A program made the translations under genes and the position numbers. Positions 43,654 through 50,541 of a stretch of DNA of 60,138 bases are shown here, in pieces. The notes under the pieces were generated by a model. It worked only from the letters and a program-made list of their open reading frames with translations, ran no database searches and was not told where the DNA came from. Origin of the DNA: Candidatus Eisenbacteria bacterium (lineage in GTDB: Bacteria > Eisenbacteria > RBG-16-71-46 > JASEGR01); the NCBI GenBank assembly GCA_030017955.1, contig JASEGR010000006.1:1-60138 (forward strand). Direction: 5' to 3'. Within the stretch, counting starts at the first letter, position 1; each line of letters begins with the position of its first letter.

Positions 43654-44691
43654 TTGGGAAGAGCCTCCCTTCTTGTCGTCATGGGCTTTCTTGTGGTTTT
43701 CGGCACTTTGAAATCCAGCATCAATAAGACAGTCCAGAGCCTTACTCGAAATCTTGTTTCTTCGTTCGAGGATTATTCTGCCAGGGATGCCGCAGGGTCG
43801 TCCGTGTTGATTGCCCTGAGGAAGATCTCGAAGGACAACGACCTGAGGGGCACGATTACCCTTCCTCCCTTCTCAGGGGCATCGGCGACCGTGACTGTTG
43901 TGGATTCAACAACTGATTCGACTCTTGCGAGGAACGAAGTAAGACTTCTTGCAACCGCATCGGTTGGCTCCACTTCAAGAAAGGTGAAGGTGCTTGCAAA
44001 GAGAGAGAGCCTAGTACCTCAAGACACCGAGGCTGCGATTGGCCTCAAGGGAGCTGTCACAAGCGTTGATTTCCTGGGAGCGGCGTTTTTGATCGACGGC
44101 CACGACTGGCTCCCCGGGGGACCGCTCGCCTCCCCCGCGGACAGTGTCCCCGGCGTATCGGCAAGTTCCGCAGCAGATTCCACCGCCCTTGTCGCCGGAC
44201 TCGGTCCAAGCTGGAATCAAGTCCAGGGAGCCGGCCCTGAACCCAGCATCTCAACACTTAAGGGCACCTATGATTTCAACAGAATGTTTCAGGGATTCCG
44301 CTCAGTGGCGACACGCATACTCTCTGTCAGGACAACTATCGGTGGAGGACAGGTCTGGGGGACAAGAGCTCAGCCCGAGGTCACGATTATCTCGGGAATT
44401 GTGAAGGTCGCCGGTGCCACTTCCGGCGTTGGCGTGCTTGCAGTGGATGGATCGCTGACCGTAACCGGGAACTTCTACTGGGAAGGATTCATTCTCGTAA
44501 AGTCTGCAGGAAGCATAGAGCTCCAGGGGAATTCCACGATATACGGAGGCCTGCTCTGTGAGTCAGGGCCGGCTGGATTCGGATTCAGGTCCCAAGGGAG
44601 CATGAGTCTCTATTACAGTTCCTCGTCGCTTGAGACTGCCCGTTCAAAACTTGACATAAACTACTTTAAGCCTTACGCATGGTACGAGTAG
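43654..44691 (+). CDS. Large minor pilin-like protein
   Basis: 345 residues from a TTG at 43654 just after the previous stop. MGRASLLVVMGFLVVFGTLK is again a Met-Gly leader plus a hydrophobic helix, followed by the spine (SSFEDYSARDAAGSSVLIAL) and a Ser/Thr/Gly-rich exported domain. The last third (ISGIVKVAGATSGVGVLAVD, then GNFYWEGFILVKSAGSIELQ and YGGLLCES) has the repeating strands of a beta helix or PilX/PilY-associated polymer-tip domain. The size suggests a tip subunit or adhesin. No named family is recognised. Confidence 0.68.
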   Translation: MGRASLLVVMGFLVVFGTLKSSINKTVQSLTRNLVSSFEDYSARDAAGSSVLIALRKISKDNDLRGTITLPPFSGASATVTVVDSTTDSTLARNEVRLLATASVGSTSRKVKVLAKRESLVPQDTEAAIGLKGAVTSVDFLGAAFLIDGHDWLPGGPLASPADSVPGVSASSAADSTALVAGLGPSWNQVQGAGPEPSISTLKGTYDFNRMFQGFRSVATRILSVRTTIGGGQVWGTRAQPEVTIISGIVKVAGATSGVGVLAVDGSLTVTGNFYWEGFILVKSAGSIELQGNSTIYGGLLCESGPAGFGFRSQGSMSLYYSSSSLETARSKLDINYFKPYAWYE

Positions 44692-44700
44692 GACAGGCAG

Positions 44701-44724
44701 GCCCCGTCACAGGGCAGCCGGGGC
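44701..44724 (+). promoter_or_regulatory. Hairpin before the PilT-like gene
   Basis: GCCCCG (44701-44706) pairs with CGGGGC (44719-44724) around 12 bases, seven bases after the stop of the large minor pilin gene. It may separate the subunit part of the operon from the PilT/PilMNOP part. Confidence 0.4.
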
Positions 44725-44763
44725 TCTAGGCATGTCCTCTCTTTGGCAGGGATGGTTTTCCTA

Positions 44764-45987
44764 ATGGGAGGAACTGTGGAGGCAAAAGAAATCCTTTCCA
44801 AGCTGGCCGCTAAACTCCCCAAAGGGGTCGGCGGAGTTGACAAGCAGAACCTCGTGGCGAAAATCCTGGGGGAAACACCGGCTTCTGATGTGGCAGCCCT
44901 TAGAGAAACCCTCAACTCCCTCCTCTTCAAGATGGAGGCAAACAAAGCTTCCGACATAGACCTCGGAGGGCACGGGTGCAAAGGGTCTGTTTGGTACAGG
45001 ATATTCGGTGAGAAGAAACCGGATACCTCGCTGGGCACCTTGACCCCGGATGAATCGGATTTTCTTCTTCAATCCATCCTCACGGAAAGCCAGAGAGAAC
45101 ACCTCTGCAGGGAGAGGAATCTGGATTTCTCTTTTGTGGCCGCCGATGCCAAGACGAGTTTCAGGTTCAGGGGAGACATGTACTTTGACCTGGATTCTCT
45201 TGCCCTTAACATGAGAATCATTGCAAATGCAATAAGACCTTTCACTGACCTTGAGCTTCACCCCAACATAGCGCGTGCTCTTGCGATCAAGTTCGACAAG
45301 CATGGATTGATTCTTGTTACCGGTCTTACCGGTGCCGGCAAGAGTACGACACTTGACAGCATTATCGACCTGAACAACCAGACTTCTACCGGACATATTG
45401 TAATAATAGGGTCCCCTATCGAGACAGTTCATCAGCCGAGCAATTGTATCGTCAGGCATCGGGAGGTTGGAAAGGATGTTCTCTCCTTCAAGGAGGGAGC
45501 AATACAGGCGCTGAGGCAAGATCCGAACATCGTGGTAGTCGGTGAGATGAGAGATCCCGAAACCATTCTTACTGTTCTTGAGATAACCGACAGCGGCCAC
45601 AAGGTCTTTTCAACCCTGCACACGGCCTCTGCGGTTGAGAGCATAGACAGAATAATAGGAGAATGCGCGGTAGAGGAACAGAACAGGGTGAGAGAAAGAC
45701 TTGCCGATACGCTGAAATGCGTGTTATCGCAGAAACTGGTTCCTACCGTGGACGGAAAAAGAGTTCTTGCAAAAGAGGTGATGTTAATGACATCCTCCAT
45801 TCGGGCTGCCATAAAGAACAACAACAGCGGCGAGATCTTTCAGATGATATTTGAATCGGCAGACCAGGGGATGACGACACTGGAGCAGGATCTGAAGCGC
45901 CTGTTCGCAAAAGGAAGAATATCCCGGGAAGAAGCCATGAACTATGCAAACAACAAGAAGAGGCTGGACGAGATCCTCAAGGAATAG
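44764..45987 (+). CDS. PilT/PilU-like ATPase with an altered Asp box
   Basis: About 407 residues from the ATG at 44764; an upstream TTG (44743), an ATG (44752) and a GTG (44776) are possible. The N-terminal 75 residues are unlike PilT. Numbered from the TTG, Walker A is GLTGAGKS (194-201), Walker B IVVVGEMRDPET (263-274) and the His box STLHT (290-294). The Asp box, normally EDPIE, reads GSPIE (223-227): both leading acids are gone while the last Glu, thought to be the general base in PilT, remains. The PilT C-terminal AIRNLIRE element is only loosely kept as SSIRAAIKN. It lacks the zinc module of PilB. It may be a retraction-type motor or a non-canonical motor partner. Confidence 0.88.
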   Translation: MGGTVEAKEILSKLAAKLPKGVGGVDKQNLVAKILGETPASDVAALRETLNSLLFKMEANKASDIDLGGHGCKGSVWYRIFGEKKPDTSLGTLTPDESDFLLQSILTESQREHLCRERNLDFSFVAADAKTSFRFRGDMYFDLDSLALNMRIIANAIRPFTDLELHPNIARALAIKFDKHGLILVTGLTGAGKSTTLDSIIDLNNQTSTGHIVIIGSPIETVHQPSNCIVRHREVGKDVLSFKEGAIQALRQDPNIVVVGEMRDPETILTVLEITDSGHKVFSTLHTASAVESIDRIIGECAVEEQNRVRERLADTLKCVLSQKLVPTVDGKRVLAKEVMLMTSSIRAAIKNNNSGEIFQMIFESADQGMTTLEQDLKRLFAKGRISREEAMNYANNKKRLDEILKE

Positions 45988-46065
45988 GATGACTCAGCCC
46001 ATGCTGCTTTCCGGTTTCAACCGTGACCCACGCAGTCGCAAAGAGATGAAGAAGGGAAACCTCTT

Positions 46066-47607
46066 ATGAAGCGCGGTGTAGGTATCGCAGTAGATGGAAC
46101 GGAAATAAGATCGGCGCATCTCGTGAAAGTGAACAAGGTCTTCAAGGTCCTCTCGCTTTCAAAGGGAAACTTGCTGACAAAGCTCGATGTGGCCGAAGAC
46201 GTTACAAAGGATAAGGAAGAAGTTTCCCTCAAAGAAATCTTTGGCGGCACGGAGCTTGGAGAAACCAAGCCGAAGGTGGAAGCTGAGGATAACTCGTCAG
46301 TCCTTCTGCGGATGCTTGGTGAAGCTACCTCGAAAGGCTCCCTTCTTGCGCTGAATCTCAGCGAATCGAACGTGCTCTTCTATGAGATTGACCCCTCCCG
46401 GTTTGGCAAGAATGCGGCAAAGCTGTCCAAGAAGAGCGTGATGAAGAAGCTCAGAGCCGAACTTGAGCGGAAAGGAGAAAGTCAGGCCAAGCTGAGTGAG
46501 CTTGATTGCTTCAGGACTGACAGAGGCAGCATTATCGGTCTTGCATACGACCCTCCCGGGGAGCTCCTTGCCCTGATATCGACCGTAAAGAGCTTCGTTA
46601 GCGCAAAGTTCAGGGTTTCAACCGTGGATTCGAACATGATTGCCCTAATGAACCTTGTCCGGGCCGATACCCCGGATAGAGACCAGGTCCAGGCCGTCGT
46701 TTACATCGGAAAGGAGTTCTCACGGGTCCTCTTCTTGAAAGGCGGCGACTACCTCCGCTCTTCCAGGGTAATCAATGAGGGAGCCGATTCTCCACAGATA
46801 CTTGAAACGGTTCACAGCAGGATAATATTCGAACAGGATGAGGCCGGCATCACCGAGGTCAACCGCGTCGTTCTCGCGGGAGACGTAGTACGACTCGGAG
46901 GGAAGGACTTCCTGGCTCCAAGATTTCCAAATGCGTCAGTCGAATATCTCGTTCCGCCCCAGTTGGATCTGAGCTCTCTCAGCGAAGAAGAAAAGGGAAC
47001 GGTTTGTGAGTACGCAATCCCCCTCGGCCTCGCATGGAAAGCTCTCGAACCCGGACATCCCGGGTTCTACCTAACGAACCTTCTTCCCGCCCAGGTCATC
47101 GAGATGGAGAAACTCATCAAGATTACCTGGTATCACATTGCCATTATTGCACTCTTTGTCCTGGCAGCGTTCTTCCTGGCAGGCAAGGACATTCAGATTT
47201 CATCCGCCATGAATTCAAGAAGGGCAAACATCAGTTATCTTGATCGCCAGATCGCAAAAGCAAAGCCTCTTCTTGTCGAGGTAGACCAGAATGAGGCGAG
47301 GCTCGTTTCTCTGGGAAAGGCACTTGGGCAGCTCAACGCACTGGAGAAGAGCACGCCCAGATGGACCACGATGTTCTCACGCATGGCGCGAGGCACGAGC
47401 GACCTCGGAGGTCTTTGGCTCACCGAGTTCGGGACGACTGAGAAAGGGATTCTCCTGGTGGGACGGTCGGTGTACAGAAATAGAGTCTCATCATTCTCCA
47501 AATACCTTGACAAGCCGAAACTCGGCGAGGTGAGGAGGGCAACTATAAGACAGAAGGAAATCTACTCATTTACATATGAAGCCGAGGGCTCAGGAGGAAA
47601 GAAGTAG
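46066..47607 (+). CDS. PilM-PilN fusion protein
   Basis: 513 residues. The first 325 have the actin-like ATPase shape of PilM/GspL: VGIAVDGTEIRSAHLVKVNK at the N terminus, VQAVVYIGKEFSRVLFLKGG in the middle and EVNRVVLAGDVVRLGG further on. Residues 336-341 read LTNLLP, matching the INLLP motif at the start of PilN that docks into PilM, and are followed by a transmembrane helix (about 355-373) and a periplasmic coiled-coil plus ferredoxin-like region as in PilN. In known pili PilM and PilN are separate proteins. The fusion would fix the inner-membrane alignment complex in a 1:1 ratio. Its TAG overlaps the next start by one base. Confidence 0.85.
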   Translation: MKRGVGIAVDGTEIRSAHLVKVNKVFKVLSLSKGNLLTKLDVAEDVTKDKEEVSLKEIFGGTELGETKPKVEAEDNSSVLLRMLGEATSKGSLLALNLSESNVLFYEIDPSRFGKNAAKLSKKSVMKKLRAELERKGESQAKLSELDCFRTDRGSIIGLAYDPPGELLALISTVKSFVSAKFRVSTVDSNMIALMNLVRADTPDRDQVQAVVYIGKEFSRVLFLKGGDYLRSSRVINEGADSPQILETVHSRIIFEQDEAGITEVNRVVLAGDVVRLGGKDFLAPRFPNASVEYLVPPQLDLSSLSEEEKGTVCEYAIPLGLAWKALEPGHPGFYLTNLLPAQVIEMEKLIKITWYHIAIIALFVLAAFFLAGKDIQISSAMNSRRANISYLDRQIAKAKPLLVEVDQNEARLVSLGKALGQLNALEKSTPRWTTMFSRMARGTSDLGGLWLTEFGTTEKGILLVGRSVYRNRVSSFSKYLDKPKLGEVRRATIRQKEIYSFTYEAEGSGGKK

Positions 47608-48497
47608 TGTCGAACGTACTGAGAACCACCCTGATAATGCTTGTTCTCTTCTGTGTCATCTTGAGTTTTGGGACTTACCGGGTCTTCAAGAAAAAAGCCG
47701 GTGAGGAGAGGGCTTTAAGGAAACTGGAGAACGGGAAGAAGACAGAGCTTGCGGCTGTCCGTTCGAGGATCGACTCCATACCGTTCTTGAAGACAAAGGT
47801 GAAGGAAAAGGAAGAAGAGCTTTCACGGCGTTCAAGGATACTGCCTTCGCAGAACGACCCCTCTACGACCTACGCATACTTCAATACGCTTTTTGGCAAG
47901 AGAGGCGCTTTCCTGAGTGCAGATTTCTCTTTCCAGGGAAAGACGGATGCTGAAGGCTACTCTTACAACACTTACAGATTGGGCGGAGACGGAGACTTCC
48001 TCCGGTTCTATTATTTCATCTGGTATCTTGAAAACATGCCGCTTCTTTACGGAATAGAGTCCATCAGGATCGATGCGATCCCTCCTTCCCAGGAAGACCC
48101 CAGACTGGGCAAGGTGAGATTCGAGGTCATCATCAGAGCTTACTACGCTCCCCACAGCGAGCTTCCCAAACCGAAAGTCTCTCCATTCCTGAGACCGGCA
48201 AGCATTAGTTTGAACCCCTTCTCACCCCTTGTCTATGAACTGCTTCCTCCAAACGACGAGGGGCTTCTTGATGTTGACACGGCGAGCCTTCTCGGAACCG
48301 GAAAGGGAGTCGCATTTCTCAAGGACGCAAGCGGAGACCTCTTTTCCCTCAGGGAAGGGGATAGAGTTTACCTTGGATTCGTATCCAAGATCGATTCTGA
48401 CAAAGGCGAAGTCGGATTCCTTCTCAACAAGGGAGGCGTAACGGAGAAGAAGTCCCTCAGGGTGGAGATGTTGACATCCGGAAGCCAAAAACGATAG
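47607..48497 (+). CDS. PilO-PilP fusion protein
   Basis: 296 residues from a GTG at 47607 behind GGAGG, sharing a base with the previous TAG. One transmembrane helix (about 6-24), a coiled coil (about 30-75) and a ferredoxin-like periplasmic domain (about 85-183) give the PilO layout. A Pro/Ser linker then leads to a C-terminal domain (about 200-292) with LNPFSPLVYE and GDLFSLREGDRVYLGFVSKI followed by repeated short strands, the pattern of the PilP beta-sandwich that contacts the secretin. PilP is normally a separate lipoprotein. Here it is tied to PilO, so no separate lipoprotein is needed. The PilP assignment rests on short motifs and is less sure than PilO. Confidence 0.75.
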   Translation: MSNVLRTTLIMLVLFCVILSFGTYRVFKKKAGEERALRKLENGKKTELAAVRSRIDSIPFLKTKVKEKEEELSRRSRILPSQNDPSTTYAYFNTLFGKRGAFLSADFSFQGKTDAEGYSYNTYRLGGDGDFLRFYYFIWYLENMPLLYGIESIRIDAIPPSQEDPRLGKVRFEVIIRAYYAPHSELPKPKVSPFLRPASISLNPFSPLVYELLPPNDEGLLDVDTASLLGTGKGVAFLKDASGDLFSLREGDRVYLGFVSKIDSDKGEVGFLLNKGGVTEKKSLRVEMLTSGSQKR

Positions 48498-48547
48498 TCA
48501 AGATCCTGGCTCTGCTCAAGTGAGTGCTTAGTCAACAGCTCCGGGGG

Positions 48548-48562
48548 TTCTCCAAAGGAGAA
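48548..48562 (+). promoter_or_regulatory. Hairpin covering the secretin ribosome binding site
   Basis: TTCTCC (48548-48553) pairs with GGAGAA (48557-48562) around AAA; the right arm contains the AAGGAG ribosome binding site of the secretin gene, whose ATG is at 48566. Translation may be lowered unless the upstream gene is being translated. Confidence 0.45.
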
Positions 48563-48565
48563 AAC

Positions 48566-49732
48566 ATGAACCGCAAGTCTATTCTCTTTGTGATTCTTCT
48601 CACTGCGGCTGCTGGCATAACGCAATGCTGGGCCCAGAAAGCGACACAGAGCGGCATTTCCCGGGAGGCCGAAATAGTTGCCCTGAGCGGGAAAGCCACC
48701 TTCAGGGAGGCAATGAGAGTAATTGAGTCTGTGAGCGGCATGAGAATCATCGCGCCTGAAGACTATAAAGATGCAGATAAGGAAATCGGGTTCGATGTGC
48801 CCGGTGTCCAGTGGAAGGTTGCTCTCAATATCATTGCCAAGGACAGAGGCCTTGAGATTGTTTCGCGGGAAAGGACTATTGAGCTAAGGAAGAGACTCGA
48901 GGAGGGAGGAAGAGAGGCCGCTCCCTCGCCTGAGGTTCTGGTCGATTCCAGAGAAGTCTCTATATCCGCCATCTTCTTTGAAGCAAATAGGTCTGCATTG
49001 AGAGAGCTTGGCATAGATTGGGCCTCTCTCAGGACCGGGGGTGTAAAATTCACCTTCAGCGACACGCTTGCGCTCAAAGACGGGAGAGTCAAGTCCGCAG
49101 GCGTGGCTGGAGGACCCACCGGCACAGTTGATGTCCTCACACTTCTCAGGTTCTTTGAATCGAGAGGCCAGGGTGAAGTTATTGCCAATCCTCAGATAAG
49201 AGTTCTCAGCGGGAAAGAAGGAAATGTGAAGGTTGGAACAGACTTCTTTGTCACAACAAGGGACTTTGCCGGGAATACAATTCAGCAGCTTCAGAGCACT
49301 GGAACAATCTTGACTGTGACTCCGCATGTCCTGACGCAGGACGGCGTTGACTTCATCTACCTCCTGATCAGTGCCGAAAGAAGTTCATACGAGGCCGGCA
49401 CCAGCACTATCGGAAAAACGACTGCTTCTACGTATGCTCTCCTCTTCAACGGTGAAGAGACTGCAATAGGAGGTCTCTACGGCACTTCCCAGGCAGTAAA
49501 AAGAGAAGGATTTCCGTTCCTCAAGGACCTCCCATGGTGGTTCTTTGGGTTGAAATACGTCTTTGGCTATGACAGCAAGCAGGTAACGAAAAATGAGCTT
49601 GTAATACTTGTCAAAGCAAACATCGTTCCAACACTCAAATCGCGCCTCGAGGAGAAAGAAAAAGACAAGTCCATGATGGAGAAGATTGAGCAGAGAAGAC
49701 AGGAGTTCGAACAGAGGACCAGGAGGAAATAG
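48566..49732 (+). CDS. Short secretin (PilQ/GspD-like outer-membrane channel)
   Basis: 388 residues from the ATG at 48566 with AAGGAG six bases upstream. A signal peptide (MNRKSILFVILLTAAAGITQ, ending near CWAQ) precedes one short N domain (about 40-95; SGKATFREAMRVIESVSGM is the secretin/TonB short N-terminal pattern) and then the secretin domain (about 130-365): QGEVIANPQIRVLSGKEGNV, STGTILTVTPHV, and the C-terminal signature KREGFPFLKDLPWWFFGL. Most PilQ/GspD proteins have several more N domains and are 600-700 residues, so this is unusually small. It should form the outer-membrane exit of the pilus or secretion machine. Its stop overlaps the next gene's start. Confidence 0.87.
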   Translation: MNRKSILFVILLTAAAGITQCWAQKATQSGISREAEIVALSGKATFREAMRVIESVSGMRIIAPEDYKDADKEIGFDVPGVQWKVALNIIAKDRGLEIVSRERTIELRKRLEEGGREAAPSPEVLVDSREVSISAIFFEANRSALRELGIDWASLRTGGVKFTFSDTLALKDGRVKSAGVAGGPTGTVDVLTLLRFFESRGQGEVIANPQIRVLSGKEGNVKVGTDFFVTTRDFAGNTIQQLQSTGTILTVTPHVLTQDGVDFIYLLISAERSSYEAGTSTIGKTTASTYALLFNGEETAIGGLYGTSQAVKREGFPFLKDLPWWFFGLKYVFGYDSKQVTKNELVILVKANIVPTLKSRLEEKEKDKSMMEKIEQRRQEFEQRTRRK

Positions 49733-50541
49733 TGTTTCGGAAGTTCGAGGTGACAATATCCCCTCCTGAAGTGGAAGAGAATCTGCCGTTTCTTGTCGAA
49801 AACGGCCTTGGCGTCGAACTCATGCTCTATGACATCGATTACACCAGAAATGCCAAGGCTGCCTCGCTTCAGAGAATCGGCAATCTCCTCAGAAAGAACG
49901 GCATAACTCCCACTGCGCACGGTCCGTTCTATGATCTGAATCCGGGGAGCAGGGATTCCTCGGTAAGAAGCTACACACTGCGCTGCTTCTCCGAGACTCT
50001 TGAAGCGTGCTCACATCTCGGAGTGAGCCTTGTTGTTTTCCACACGGGATTGAACCCTCTTCTTCCGATCACCTATCAGAAAATCTGGCTTGACATCTCC
50101 ATGGACTCGTGGAAACCGGTCGTGAGGGAAGCTGAGGAGAAGAAGATCGTCATTGCCATTGAGAACACATTTGCGCGGGATTCGTCGACAATTGAGGCAA
50201 TTGTCAGGGAAGTGTCCTCGGAGTGGCTCAAGGTGTGCTTTGATGCTGCCCATGTTCATGTCTATTCCAGGAAGCCGATCGAGGAATGGCTGGACAACCT
50301 GGACGGGCTGGTCAGAAAGATCCACTTGAATGACAACGCGGGAGAGCACGATGACCATCTCTCACTTGGCGAGGGGAATATGGATATCGTTAACGTCTTT
50401 CGCCAGCTCGAGAAGAGAAAGCTCTTTCCAATTGTTACCTTGGAACTCGACGTGAGCAGGTTCGAGAAAAGCCTTGATTTTCTGGAAGAACACAAGCTGT
50501 GGAAGCGAAAAAAACGTGAGCTAATTCCCCGCACCAAGTAG
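49732..50541 (+). CDS. Sugar phosphate isomerase/AP-endonuclease-like TIM-barrel protein
   Basis: 269 residues from a GTG that shares one base with the secretin stop, behind AGGAGG. It has the xylose-isomerase-like TIM-barrel fold (AP_endonuc_2): FEVTISPPEVEENLPFLVEN, TPTAHGPFYDLNPGSRD, LVVFHTGLNPLL, IVIAIENTFARDSSTIEAIV, VCFDAAHVHVYSR and IHLNDNAGEHDDHLSLGEGN carry the metal-binding His, Glu, Asp and His residues of the family. The substrate could be a sugar phosphate or damaged DNA; nothing decides. Coupling to the secretin suggests it may help glycosylate pilus or surface components. Its 3' end overlaps the convergent cyclase gene by 21 bases. Confidence 0.82.
   Translation: MFRKFEVTISPPEVEENLPFLVENGLGVELMLYDIDYTRNAKAASLQRIGNLLRKNGITPTAHGPFYDLNPGSRDSSVRSYTLRCFSETLEACSHLGVSLVVFHTGLNPLLPITYQKIWLDISMDSWKPVVREAEEKKIVIAIENTFARDSSTIEAIVREVSSEWLKVCFDAAHVHVYSRKPIEEWLDNLDGLVRKIHLNDNAGEHDDHLSLGEGNMDIVNVFRQLEKRKLFPIVTLELDVSRFEKSLDFLEEHKLWKRKKRELIPRTK

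Noticed and set aside
44761-45600. 279-residue - strand reading frame opposite the PilT-like ATPase
   Set aside because: It mirrors the codon pattern of a convincing ATPase gene and has no protein-like features of its own.
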